Positions 13,392 through 24,817 of a stretch of 64,000 nucleotides of DNA are shown here, one piece after another (within the stretch, counting starts at the first letter, position 1; every line of letters starts with the position of its first letter). The DNA comes from Dendrocalamus latiflorus. Its lineage: Eukaryota; Streptophyta; Magnoliopsida; Poales; Poaceae. Where the stretch lies: contig CM029634.1 in the NCBI GenBank assembly GCA_017311315.1, forward strand, positions 23,364,391 through 23,428,390, written 5' to 3'. Both the position numbers and the translations under genes were made by a program. A model generated the notes under the pieces. It did no database searches. It saw only the letters and a program-made list of their open reading frames with translations, and was not told where the DNA came from.

Positions 13392-14529
13392 GCATTTCAA
13401 GTGGTGACATTCTTCATAGTAGGCATACAATTTTGATGGTAAGACGTTGGGCATCACAGACTGTGGAGTGGTATTGGTGTGTCATGGGACTTGAGCTTTT
13501 CAAGTGGTGATGGCCTCGATGTAGGCGTACGATCTTGGTGACAAGTCATGGGTATCACATCATCATGAAGACCGACAGGTGGTAATTTAGGAAATTATCC
13601 AAAACCGGGTGGAGTGGCGGTTTGCAAAACCACAACACTAGCTTAAGTGGTTTAGGTCACATTTTTGTGGTAGAAGTGTCTTATCGGACTTGTGAAGCCT
13701 TTGGAAGTCGCACTTTGAAGAGCGTGTAAGTGTGTGAAAGTGTAAAACCCATTTGTGTGTGGGTTACCAGATTCCCCATATGTAAGTGGTGTGATCCACT
13801 AAGGAATGACTAGTAGGTATGAGATAGTAGTCTCTAGCATATAAGTCTTGTGTTGAGTTGAGTCTTGGAGAGGCTTGAGAGATTAGGGTTACGATTTTCT
13901 TGTGTTGGAGTCTTGTGTATGTGCTCTAGGCTTAAAGCTCTACTATCCTATAGGATTAGCTGTAAAATATTCCTTTCCAAGTGAAATAGACATTCAAGTT
14001 TGCTCACGTGAGTTGTGCCATGGGTCCTCTCTTGTTCTTTTAATTTGCTTGACTTTCTTGTTTATATTTTTTCTTCTTTATCTTTCCTGGTGTCAAGGAC
14101 GTGTAAGAGATAGAAAGATCAGATCCCATGCATCTAGACACCTTTTTAAGGGAAGTTTTGAGTTTGGCCGATTTTTCTCAAGAGATATGTAATTTGGGAT
14201 TTTGCTCTTGTGTATGATCTGGATCGAATTCGTGCCGTGATCTAGCTTACCATGACATGTGGAAACCCATCCAAGGTCACCTAGATCATGTAGAACTTAC
14301 GAGCAAGAGCAGATCAAGATTTCTCATTCGTGCCCGGTTTTGGTGCTTCCTTCCCTCAAATGAAAAACATCATAAATTTGGCAACAATTATCTCGATCGT
14401 TGATTGGAATAGAGTCCTGACATTCTAAAGAAGGTGCATGCCAAGTTTTAAGTCATTTGGATCAACTGATCAAAAGTTCCATCGATTTTCGTTTTGAAGT
14501 TGTACTGATTTTACTATTCCCAAGTTGAT

Positions 14530-14745
14530 CACTACAACAGCGATACTACTGGGATACTGTAGTTGTACCATTGATTCTATTGTGGCACTGCAGCGGTACT
14601 ATCGCTGGCACTGCAGCGGTACTAACAGTTTACTGCAACGGTACTATAATTCTATTGTAGCACTATAGTAGTACTATCGCAGGTATTGTAGCGGTACTAT
14701 CGTTTTTTACTGTAGCGGTACTACTGATGTTACTGTAGTAGTACA
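14530..14745. repeat. GTAGCGGTACTA minisatellite
   Basis: Degenerate 15-25 bp units of the form ACTGTAGCGGTACTATCG repeat about eight times inside the LTR. Similar AGTACCxxC text lies in the copia LTR at 49.6-51.2 kb. Confidence 0.65.
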
Positions 14746-14939
14746 TTGATTTTGCATAGTTTCTTTTGCATCTTTTTGTGTGAGTGATTGACCTCTGAAC
14801 TTTATAACTTCTCATGATTATTGGAGTGAAGAACTTGAAGTCGTACTATTCCATTTCGAGAAAAGATTTGAAAAAGTATTGTATTATTGTTGACTCCTAT
14901 TCACCCCCTTTAGTCGCCGTATTCGATCCTGCACAGAGA

Positions 14940-15456
14940 TAGGGGAGGACATGCTCTACATCTCTAAAAATTTCAATAGCAAACTCAATCTCATTTGAGA
15001 GATATGGGAAAGACAATTACTTAGTGAATATTGATTTTGCACTATTCACTAAAGTATTTGTCTTTTTTTGTCTTGCAAAGGCAATTGAGGTTGATCTTTA
15101 TATTTGGAATATCAATAAAAAATTTCTTCCCAATCTTTGAGAATTTTTTGGAACTTCTACACCCAATATTTACGGAATTTACAACATTTAGCCATTCTCA
15201 CCAGATATGGCCCATGTATGTTAGCATAAAATTGTAAAAATTTACCATTATGAATGTACATAGCGAGGTATCTTAGTAACTCTACCACTAAACACATGCA
15301 TTTTTTTTGCTTTTCACATCTCCAATATGCAAGACTTTGATAGCTGTTTTTATCATAATATGCTAATAAAAATAAAAATATTACATATTCTGAAGTATTT
15401 TCTAAGACAATTCTAATGATTATATATATTAATGGTAAAAAAATAAAGGTTTGACT
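14940..15456. other. intergenic DNA, nothing recognised
   Basis: AT-rich sequence between the old LTR and the hAT element. Confidence 0.4.
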
Positions 15457-15464
15457 GTGAGGAT

Positions 15465-16191
15465 TAGAGGTGGGAATTGGGCCGTGCCGTGCCGGCACGG
15501 CCCAGGCTCACCGTGCTTCGGGCCGCTTCGTGCCGTGCCGGTTCGGCCCAGTCATCCCGTCGTGCCGTGCCGTGCCGGCCCGCCTCGTCTTCGGCCAGGC
15601 CCAAGCACGGCCCAAAGCCCACCGTGCCAGCGTTCGTGCCATGCCAGCCCAAGCTCAGCCCAAAGTAACTATACACGACAAAAGCGACAGCGACAATGGT
15701 AGCGGTGGCCGCTATCTTCCTTTCTCTTGTATCCGCCTTATTAAAAACCTACTTAAAATTCGATTCTATTGTCTCATGCCATTTCACCTTCGAACTTGGT
15801 CATCTAGTCCAATGGAATGCATATCTTGGTGCAAATTAGACTATGGCGTACGTGGACATCGCCCGACAATCTAGCATAGGCCTACCCAACTAGTCAAATA
15901 GAAAAGCTTAAGGAGAATCATGAGTACAATTTACTATAGTTAAGAAATCAATTTTAAATAGTTTCTGGCCAACCGTGGTCTTCGTGCCGTGCCGGCCCGA
16001 GCACGGCCCGATCTGCCGTGCCGTGCCGTGCCGTGCCGCCCACCGTGCCGGATTTTGAAGCCCAGCCCGGCCCACCATTCGTGCCGTGCCGGCACGGCCC
16101 GCCACGTGTCGGGCCGGGCCGTGCTTGGGCCGGGCCGTGCCGGCCGTGCTTCGGGCTGGCCCAAAGAAGTCCGGCCCAAGTCCCACCTCTA
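15465..16191. mobile_element. non-autonomous hAT element with GC-rich subterminal repeats, 727 bp
   Basis: The 8 bp duplication is perfect: GTGAGGAT at 15457-15464 and at 16192-16199. The 20 bp TIR is TAGAGGTGGGAATTGGGCCG at the left. The right end, read inward, has one change (C for A at position 12). About 200 bp at each end is packed with GTGCCGTGCCGG, CGGCACGGCCC and related palindromic units. The middle (about 15680-15960) has ordinary composition. The open frames in the GC-rich ends are artefacts and there is no transposase. Confidence 0.88.
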
Positions 16192-16318
16192 GTGAGGATT
16201 CCATAACAACCAATATTTAGTGACAGAGATAACTAATTTCATTTTAACATAACCATTGGGCATTTCCCTCCTCAAATATATGTGTGGTTAGAGTTGATGA
16301 ATTTAATTGCACACATAT

Positions 16319-16350
16319 CTATCTGTCTGTCTGTCTATCTATCTATCTAT
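16319..16350. repeat. (TCTG)n(TCTA)n microsatellite
   Basis: About eight tetranucleotide units, TCTG changing to TCTA. Confidence 0.9.
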
Positions 16351-16359
16351 AACATTCTT

Positions 16360-17275
16360 TAAAATGATGTTTAAAGGAACTTTCACTTTGAAGGGATAGA
16401 AACTTCCACATTAATTGGAGAAAAAAAAATCCACTATTTATAGGGTGAGCCTATATTATAATGATGTGGATTAATTAGATTTAAGGTTGAGGCAAATACT
16501 AGAATTTAATGACAAATTCCACTCTATTTTATTTTTTGAATTTAATACAAGTCTATCTTAGTTTCTAAGCGTGCAATCGCATGGAATTCACCATTAGTTT
16601 GGTGTATTTATGGGACACAAGTTGTAATCCAGAAGCAGAATCCAATACGAATACTCCAGCTTCTATAAGCTGCTCCTATCAGCCACTACTTTTCGCTTTC
16701 ACATATTGTAACATATTTTGTATTTTATTATATCACAATTTCATAAGTCACATGGCAGTCCGAATGTTGTAGTGCATTTCGTTACATCGTCTTTCTTATA
16801 TAATGCATTACTATTTATCACCACTACTATTTATCAACCGTTTCTACCCGCTACTTCTACTAATCACTATTATTCATCGGTCACAACTAAAAACCATCGG
16901 CACAAGCTAATATAAAGAGGCCCAACAGTGCATGCTGCAGAAATACTGGCTGTACGACACTTTGCCTCGACAGTCGATACAGCGGTACCATGAGCCAGCT
17001 TTGCGTGTCTCTGACTCATGACTAGCTTTTGCTTAGGCTCATGGAAAATAATGTTGGTTCTACTATGTGCAAATAGCATGGAAGTTTAAGTTCTAACAAT
17101 AAATTATCTATGTAAGTTGAGAGCGCGAGAAGAAAAATTCTTATGCGAGTTCATACACGTTCTCTCTCTCAACTCTCACACAACTAGCTAGGGATGTGCA
17201 TCATAGTCCCATGAGCCATAAATAAATTTTTTGAAGAGAAAGAATTTCTTTCTTCTGTCACACAAGAGGAAGTTG
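16360..17275. other. intergenic DNA, nothing recognised
   Basis: No gene-like structure or repeat beyond short A/T runs. Confidence 0.4.
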
Positions 17276-17290
17276 AGATGCAACCATATA

Positions 17291-17523
17291 TACATTAAGC
17301 AGTTTGAAGATCCGAGTCACACTTTTCAGGGGTTCGAGTTTAAATATGCTAGTAGATCGGCCAACCAGGTGGCGCATTATTGCGCTAATTAAGAACGTTT
17401 TATCTGTTGTTGATTTTGTTTTTGGTTGTTTGTAACCCTGAGTTTCTTGTAGATTTTTTGCGGCAAGATTGTTCTCCCCTAGTGGATAAATAAAGCACGA
17501 GCTTTGCTCGAGTTAAAAAGAAA
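17291..17523 (+). mobile_element. short non-LTR retroposon (SINE or truncated LINE)
   Basis: It is flanked by AGATGCAACCATATA (17276-17290) and AGATACAACCATACA (17524-17538), 13 of 15 identical, as expected for a target-primed insertion. It ends in an A-rich tail (GAGTTAAAAAGAAA). Near its 5' end GGGTTCGAGTTT resembles a pol III B box. A convincing A box was not found, so a truncated LINE 3' end is equally possible. Confidence 0.5.
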
Positions 17524-18056
17524 AGATACAACCATACAAATGGAGTAAGTAAGTAACAGCAAATATGGTGGTGCAAAATGACCAGCTTAAGCCGGATTTC
17601 CTATTAGTGAAAGACTGTCACACACATATATACTGCTCAATGTGGCAAAATACACAATTACCCAAACATAAAGTACTCTCTTCCTCTCTCTCAAACCGAT
17701 GATCTTTTTTATGGGGAGAGGTTTTTAGTTGATTGAATTTAAATGTGAACTATAGTACTGTAGCAAGTCGTATGAGACACATTTCCAAACATCAAGGGAT
17801 CACTTGTCCCGTGCATGCATAGCTGCCATGTAGAAATGTTTGTCTCCGAAAAAGTGAAAAGATTTGAGATACCTGACAGAAAGCAGATCACATACATAAG
17901 CTGACATATGTAATAGGAAGAAAAAGTCATGCATGAACAACCAATGAATATTACTAGCTAGCTAGTACTTCGTCATGATCGATCCTCTCCATATTATTAG
18001 CTCCAAAACATAACTAGTACAATTACAAAGAACAAACATAACATATATTGGCTTAA

Positions 18057-18281
18057 TTAACTAGCCGCAGCAGCCAAAAAAACTGTAAAAACTCCCTCAT
18101 ATAACGAGATTTGTCCGCTTATTTCCCTAGACATGTGATCACTTTCTTTCTTCCTCCTGATCTCCTCAACAACACAAAACAACAAGATCAAAAGGCACGA
18201 AATATATATAAAAAGAGCAGAACTCAGTTGCAAAGTTGCACTCATCAATGCATGGCTACTAGTGCTCGATCAGCTATGTAG
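18057..18281 (-). other. probable 3' UTR and downstream flank of the GATA gene
   Basis: This AT-rich sequence lies directly after the stop codon of the GATA gene on the minus strand. No clear polyadenylation signal was singled out. Confidence 0.4.
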
Positions 18282-20071
18282 CTAGCTACGAAAGAGCCCA
18301 CAAGATAGGGTCATGAGCAGCATGGCGGCGTCGGTGATCTCGTCGCGAGGGAAGCCGTGGAAGAACGCCAGAGGAGGGCCGGGCTCGCTCAGGCTCGCCG
18401 CTGCGACGTTCTCTCCGACGTGGTCGTGATCCTTCTTCGGAGCGGCGGCGCCGGCCGCGTCCTTGGCGGCGGTAGCAGGAGCAGCTGTTGCAGCAGTATG
18501 ATCGACCATCTTGCACAGCTTCTTGAACGGCAGCGACCGGTTGACGTCCGCCCTATTCTCTTTCTTCGCCGGCTTCGCTTGGGCGTTTCTCACCGGTGTG
18601 CCCGCTCCCGCCGCACCACCGTTGGTAGCAGTGGCCGCCGCTGCGGCCATCGCCCGCCGCGCCTTCCTTTGCCGTATGCCGCATGCGTTGCAAAGAGACT
18701 GCAATATGCAACACAACACATACACACACACAAGAAAACACTTAAATATGTGTGCGCTAGGTAGTAGCGTAACTGTTAGAATTAATCTGGATAATTTGGC
18801 CATGGTTGAAGTTATGGTCAAAGGAGCAAAGTAGTCATATGTCGCTAGTCGTAACTACAATACCCAGTCGATGCTCGAAGACCTCCGTGGTCGAAGAGCC
18901 GTGGTCAAAGATACTGTGGTCGAGCAGCCGTAGTTGAGAGTCGTAATTGTAAGTAGTGGCTGGGCATCCGAGTGACGGTTGTACGTCAATAAGTTGGAAG
19001 AGTCTTACGAATCATGGAGAGATTTCAGAAGATTCGTGGTATGGGAATAGGCCCTAGTGGAGTTAGTAGATACGTGGAGTATAGATCATATGACCTTATA
19101 TGAATGAAGCTTATCTAAACCATGTAATTCCTGTTATGTTGTAAGAGTGTCGCAGCAACAGAAAAGATTGAGTAATTTAATCCCAATATTGTATTAGTCT
19201 TCCTCTATGCATGTTTATCCAAAGTGACAAGAGCAAGGATTAAGCGATTCAATTCCAACAGTAACAACTTGTAGTGCTATGTATGAAGCAAAAAAGCACA
19301 TAGATAGCACACATAAAGATCGATCAAGAGTATGATGCCTAGATAGCAATTTCACCTTGGGGCCACAAGGACCACTTCTCCACAAGGGGGTCTTGGTGGT
19401 GTTGCAGTCCGAGCACACTCTAATAACACCCATAGCCTGCTGTTGCTGGTGCTGGTGCTGCTGCTGGTGCTGCTGCTGCTGGCTCTCATCAGCTTGGTAC
19501 GCTTGTGCTCTTCTCCTTGGCTTTCTCGCCGCCCCGCCCTCGGGATCGTTCGTCGGCTTCCTCACGATCCTCATCTTTGCTGGCGGCGTGGTGGATGTCC
19601 ACTTTCTGGCCGATTCGTCGGGGCGCTTGTTCTCGATATCGTATGGATCATGCGAGGATCGCTGGATCATGTCGCTGCCGATGCTCTGAATGGTCGGTCG
19701 GAACGGTGCCGGCGTGGGGAAGACATCTGATCCTCCCATCATCATGTGATCATTGAACTACAAGAGAAAATTAAGAAGAGAAAACAAGGCAAGGAGTAAG
19801 TTTATAAGTACATGTACTAAGAGAATTTTGGAGCCCATCTACACATGCATCTAGTTGTGATCCCCTCACCTGCTTATTAGATTCACCCAAAACTTGGTGC
19901 CTCAAGTGCTGGTCTCCATAGCTTTGCCCTTGGTGCTCCACAGGGCTGTTGATCATGAAAGGGAACAAGATAGGAGGGTCCTTTGATAGATGGAAAGCAG
20001 GAAAGTGTCCTTGATCCTGATCTCCTTCCATTAGAGGGAGAGTACATAGTTGGCTCATGTAGATGGTAGAC

Positions 20072-20073
<2 letters not shown>
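18282..20073 (-). CDS. B-class GATA transcription factor with LLM motif (GNC/CGA1-like)
   Basis: Three coding exons: 19870-20073, 19356-19757 and 18282-18698, all with GT/AG junctions in phase 0, predict 340 residues. One zinc finger, C-X2-C-X18-C-X2-C (Cys 183, 186, 205, 208), is split by intron 2 at GPK/SLC and followed by the basic stretch GIRQRKARR. This spacing defines plant class B GATA factors, which bind WGATAR sites in the nucleus. The C-terminus, LLMTLSCGLFRS (about 329-340), is the LLM motif of the GNC/GNL(CGA1) group. Family members promote chlorophyll synthesis and chloroplast development and respond to light, nitrogen and cytokinin (family knowledge, not shown here). A Gln/His-rich run (about residues 158-175) precedes the finger. 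The first ATG was chosen because MSTIYMSQL matches the family start as I recall it. Intron 2 (657 bp) contains a solo LTR. Confidence 0.93.
18774..19260. mobile_element. solo LTR inside intron 2 of the GATA gene, 487 bp
   Basis: It starts TGTTAGAATTAATCTGG and ends CAATTCCAACA, so the termini are TG...CA inside a near-perfect inverted repeat. A perfect 5 bp duplication flanks it: GTAAC at 18769-18773 and at 19261-19265. Without the LTR and one duplication, intron 2 would be about 165 bp. Its interior has GTGGTCGA/AGCCGTAG units of the same flavour as the minisatellite of the large LTR element at 32.4 kb. Confidence 0.88.

Positions 20074-20115
<42 letters not shown>
20074..20115. repeat. (GA)21 microsatellite in the 5' leader of the GATA gene
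   Basis: It abuts the start codon of the GATA gene and reads as (CT)n on the coding strand. CT/GA runs are common in grass 5' leaders. Here the run ends at the ATG itself, so length changes would alter the leader just before the start. Confidence 0.9.
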
Positions 20116-20119
<4 letters not shown>

Positions 20120-20947
20120 GCAAGGTAGCAAGAACTGTGGGCAGAATGAGAGAGATCAGGACGGATATGAGGAAGCTGGAGAGGTGGAGAGGAGGGTCGC
20201 AAGGGATCTGCAGTTGGAGGGGCAATTTACAAGGGCCCAGTGTGATCGTGGACAGTGGAGAGAGGCAAGGGAAGCAAGAGGAGCCAAGAGCTGCTATCTA
20301 GCCATCTCTCTCTAGCTAGGGCCTAGGGGAATTTAGAAGGATGTCATGTGTGATCCCTTTCCTAGAGTGAGAAAGAGGGGTAGACAGGCACACAGCAAAG
20401 GAAATGGATGAAGAACCAAAGAGAAACAGTCGAACAAACACATTACTGGGCACTGCACATGCAAACATTCATTCCCAAGCCCGACCAAGATCTCATGCAA
20501 CCGCAGCATGTGCCCCACCTGGTGCAATATTAAGTTCTTTTTTTTCTATCAAAAAGGATTTGCATGGAATCGATCGAGAACACTTGCTAGCTGTCGCATT
20601 GGATGTATATTGATCAAAACCATGCTAGTTGCACCATATATATAGTGTTAATGCGTTAAACTATCATACGTTCAAAATCTCATTCAACGTCTTATGTGAA
20701 GAGTTAGTAAGTTAACACTCATATAAGGATTTGCGATTTGCGGTACCAGATATTTCTCCATGGGTCTCCATGGGGAAAAAAATCTAGCTAGTCCCCTAGG
20801 GCTAAAAAATCCTTAATATGTCAAATTGGCTATGTTGTTAATTAAAATGAAGATCCCAATACGTTCTCTTTCACTTAGGTTATATGTCCTCTTGGTACCA
20901 AAAGCTAGGACATGAAACAAAATTATACAAATAGCTGACCGCCAAAA
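20116..20947. promoter_or_regulatory. 5' flank and probable promoter region of the GATA gene
   Basis: No other gene lies between the GATA start and the CACTA element. A TATATATA run at 20636-20643 is too far from the start to call a TATA box. Individual regulatory sites were not assigned. Confidence 0.35.
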
Positions 20948-20950
20948 GAT

Positions 20951-22123
20951 CACTACTACAAAAGGGTCATCACAGATGGCTCAAAACCGTCATCACAAAC
21001 AATTTCTAAACCGTCTGAATTTATATGTCTGTGATAGCATATGGCTATCACAGACATCTTTCGAACCGTCTGTGATAATATACAACACAGACGGTTTTAA
21101 TTAAGAACGTCTGTGATAGTGTAATGTCACAGACGATTCTAGTTAAGAACCATTTGTGATAATCTATTATCACAAATAGTTCTAGTTAAGAATCGTCTAT
21201 GATTGTGTTCTAGCATCCTCATAAATAGGCCTCCATCAGTTCATCAATATTCTCTAATTGTTTTACAAAACAGCACAATCAGAGAATGTAGATAAATAGA
21301 AGTAGTCCTATTTATGAGAATAAGATCATCATACAATAAACTTTATCGACATGTCTTCATCCTGCAATAAAATATGAATTTCAATAAGGGCCGAAACCCT
21401 AGCCATCCATCAATCATCACAAAAATTAATAATTAATTTTCACACGCACGAGCATCAAAATTTACATGGCCGAAACCCTAGCCATCTAAAAATTTCGGTT
21501 GGGGGATATATCACCGGCGATGAAGGAGAGGTGATGGCAACATCACCGTTATATCACGATGATGACACTACACAAGACACTCTTATGACACTTAGGACAA
21601 GAGTGTCTTATGCAGTGAACTGTGGCATCACAACCGAAGACGGAGGAGCTCACGACGGTAGTCGGCATTGTCGAGGGGATGGGGCACTTTGGTTTGGGGG
21701 AGGAAGCATGAATAAGGAGTAGATGAACTAGGAGCAACAGGAAATATTGGTTCTTAGAGTAAAATTGGGGGAAAGGGAGTGCGAGAGTAATAAGGGCGAG
21801 AGGTGGGAGGAGACCGGTGCCTGCCGTTCGATGCGAAGAGAATGGATGGGTTAGATCGAAATCCTGAGAGGGATGCCACGGATCGGTGATGTTGCATTAT
21901 CATAAACGATTTGGATTAAAAACCGTCTGTGATAAGTATAGACATCACAGACAGTTTTTGTTCTAAACCGTCTGTGATAAATAGCTCATCACAAACAATT
22001 CTTTCTATTGAGGTGAACTTAGACGGTCCATCTTGTAAAATCATCTATGGTAACTTTATCACTGACGGTTTGTGTTGAATTGTTTGTGATGAGGCATCCA
22101 GGATGACTCTTTTTGTAGTAGTG
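20951..22123. mobile_element. non-autonomous CACTA (En/Spm) element, 1173 bp
   Basis: The left end is CACTACTACAAAAGGGTCAT. The right end, read inward, is CACTACTACAAAAAGAGTCA. Subterminal repeats of the type ACAGACGGTTTTxAATTAAG and ACCGTCTGTGATA occur in both orientations within about 250 bp of each end, as in CACTA elements. The 3 bp flanks are GAT and TAT, an imperfect duplication. The interior has no transposase frame. Confidence 0.85.
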
Positions 22124-22126
22124 TAT

Positions 22127-22700
22127 TATGGATTGTGATACCAAACTAATTTAAATAAGTGAGGAAAAATATTTAAACTTATTAGAAAGAATTGTGTTAG
22201 CTGATAATTAAGGAAAATGCTAATATGACAAGAATTTTATTTGACAATAGGACTGAGCACACAGTACAACGACATGACACATTTTCAATATAGGATCAAT
22301 TAAGACAAATAAGCACAGCAATGTAATCTAATCTCATTAAGAATACTAGAAAATAATTAGTGGTCGCTAGACTTAATTGGTAAATAAAACATCGGGTTTT
22401 ATTTAACTGTAGGCTTAACCATCTAGATGCGTCGACGCAGCTCATATTAAAGTTATGCAAACTAAGTAGTAGCATGTGCACTGAATGCAGGACGACCCAA
22501 GTCAGGAAGAGGGACTTCACCTAAATGTGTCTGAAACTGGGAACTGAGAATTGCCACCAAATTCCAGGCAAGCATACATTTGATCATTTTAAATGGAGTA
22601 AATTCACGTAAAAAATCATTTTTATGCTAAATTAATATCATTCTCCGCATAAAATGAATTTTTGGAAGAAATCATGTGCTTGATGTTAATGATGATGAAT
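22127..22700. other. intergenic DNA, nothing recognised
   Basis: AT-rich sequence between the CACTA element and the next small element. Confidence 0.4.
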
Positions 22701-22701
22701 A

Positions 22702-23064
22702 TGTCAGGGTAGGCAATTGATGGAATAACTATCCTACAGATAAATAATAGGTGGTTGGATTGTGCCTAAGAAAAAAGATAGTGGTAGGTATAAGGTCCTC
22801 TACATATGGGTATAATATAAGGATAAACAAACTCTCACTCATGTAACAAGCCGTATTATCATATCAGCCACGGTCTTGTTTATAACAGGCAGAATATGTT
22901 TCTCTATCAAGTTATTATACACTCCACATGGTATGTAGTGTACTAGAGATTAGGTGAGGCCAAGAGTGGCAATACCCCATGGATGTTATATGGACTGCTA
23001 TGTGTGCTTGGTGATGGATATGCCTCCTTAGCATATGTTGGGTGATGGATAGGCCTCCCTGACA
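22702..23064 (-). mobile_element. small element with TGTCAGGG ends (solo LTR or MITE), 363 bp
   Basis: The ends are TGTCAGGGTAGGC at the left and GGCCTCCCTGACA at the right, an inverted repeat. Near the right end a 30 bp motif (GGTGATGGATATGCCTCC / GGTGATGGATAGGCCTCC) is duplicated. TG...CA ends fit an LTR, but no 5 bp duplication is present. The immediate flanks share only TA, which would fit a TA-targeting MITE. Confidence 0.45.
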
Positions 23065-23069
23065 TAACG

Positions 23070-24467
23070 GTTAGCATTGTGCTAACTAGGTGGAGTTATA
23101 ATACACTAAAGTAGAGAAAACATTCTAAACTCCGACTTGAGTATCGCATCTAAGGACATACGAATGAACTTGTTGCAGTCAAAGTCAACACTGCTATGGG
23201 TAAAGCAATACAAATCTACGTAGTGCTAAATAAACTATGAATTTACACCTGACTCTTGGACTGGAGACTACGGAAGCCTACAGGTGATTTTCCTCTAAAT
23301 ACCCCATTGAACGCTAGGTTATCTCTGACTGGAACGAACTTATACAAGCTGTAGAAGCCAAGTACTGGGCCCAGGTCGAGAGGGTTAAAGCCCGCGTGGG
23401 AGAGAAGGGGTAGGCACCGATGGACCCAATGTGTACGACGACTAACTAGAACCATGGCTTCAAAAAGGCGCATATGTATCTTAGTTGTAGTTGGGGTTGA
23501 TGATTCACGCATATTGCCACTTGTATCGTATGAGTAGTGAGACAAACATACGCATCTAACCAAACTCCACGCGCCATATAATTCACACATTCATTGTGAT
23601 CTGCTTTGTTGGTCTATACATAGTCCATTACGACAATTGTTTGTAACAATATATTTTTACTACTTAACACATGGAGTTTGTGGTGGTGGTTTATTTGCCC
23701 CTCCGAACCCTCTTGCACCTTTCTAAAAAATTTCTACGTAGACACGAACAAAACATAATAGGATTTCTTAATGTGTAGCAAGGTATGTGTTTTCAAGTAG
23801 TTTGTATGTGGATTCACCTAGCTATAAAAAAATACTAAATTTATCATGGGACGGTTCTGAGCCGATGTTGCAACCGAGCTCCCCAGACCCCGAGCTCTCC
23901 CTGGCTAGGCGAATCCCCGTCCTTGTCTTATCGAGATTTTTCCAAAATTGGCATAGTTTTTATTTAATATTATTTTACTTATAGTTTACAAGTATTTTTA
24001 GAAGCGAGCGAATAAGTTGAGCCAGAGCAAAATTCAAATTAACGAGTATAATTGAAGCAATTTTGAATCGAGTCAACGAGTTTTTTTGCCACCCTTATTT
24101 TTGCACTGCCCGCTAGTCAAGGCTCCTGTCGAGCCAGGGGCGCTCGGCAGGCTCCTGCCGAGCAGGAACGGCTCAGCAGGAGCCTGGCCTGCAGCGCCAC
24201 ACCGGCGCATCCCACACTCACCTTGCCGCATGTTTTGCGTCCTACTGAGCTACGGCGACACGACAGGTGACACGTGTTATCTACCACGTATTTTCGAACT
24301 CAGTGAGGGGTCCATTTTTTTGCAAAAATAATGTGCTAGAAGGTCATAGTTAAAAATGTCGCTATAGGGATAGATACATGAGCTGTTCTATAATCACTGC
24401 ACGTCATATAATCAGCACTCATTATGCATATAAACCACTATTATGGTGACATGACCATATCTAGCTA
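23070..24467. other. intergenic DNA with an unassigned GC-rich patch
   Basis: 23240-23600 is open on the minus strand for 115 codons without a recognisable domain. 24110-24260 has GCTCCTGCCGAGC-type inverted repeats that look like decayed transposon sequence. No gene is supported. Confidence 0.35.
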
Positions 24468-24475
24468 GTGCTAGT

Positions 24476-24809
24476 TAGGATGTCAACAGATCCCTACTCC
24501 CTATTTAGCTATCTGGGGCTATTTTTCTCTCATCCCTATCCCCATAGGATTTTGACGGGGAACGGGGCCATCAAAATCTAAATTTTAATGATATTAAGAG
24601 TAATTTATATATTTATCATATGGTTGTATAAAAATAAGTAAATTTATTAATATATGAGATAGTAGAATAATACTAGATGTATTGTATATACTATATATTA
24701 TGCTAAAACATATTAAACTCGAGACAAAAATATATATATATTAGATATATAGGTATCAATCTACGCGTAAATGAGTATATACCGGGTGCGGGGGCTATTG
24801 CCATCCCTA
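24476..24809. mobile_element. non-autonomous hAT-like element, 334 bp
   Basis: GTGCTAGT (24468-24475) and GGGCTAGT (24810-24817) are an 8 bp duplication with one mismatch. The ends are TAGGATGTCAACAGATCCC at the left and, read inward from the right, TAGGGATGGCAATAGCCCC. The interior is AT-rich and non-coding. Confidence 0.65.
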
Positions 24810-24817
24810 GGGCTAGT

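Larger units (their letters stand above)
12500..14933 (+). mobile_element. old copia-type LTR (solo or fragment), left end unresolved
   Basis: The right end reads CACCCCCTTTAGTCGCCGT then ATTCGATCCTGCA (to 14933). This is the typical 3' terminus of grass copia LTRs and matches the LTR ends at 34338 and 51187. Inside are a CATATAAG box near 13838, a PPT-free A/T-rich leader, and minisatellite-like repeats of the GTAGCGGTACTA kind (14530-14740). No primer-binding site follows. I could not find the TG start or a 5 bp duplication, so the left limit given is a guess. Confidence 0.5.

Noticed and set aside
15451..16213. Several overlapping Ala/Arg/Pro open frames
   Set aside because: They fall in the GC-rich subterminal repeats of the hAT element and have no domain.
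20948..22126. A clean 3 bp target duplication for the CACTA element
   Set aside because: The flanks are GAT and TAT; only two of three bases agree, so I do not claim a duplication.
23243..23590. 115-codon minus-strand frame
   Set aside because: No domain, no splice support and unremarkable composition; treated as chance.
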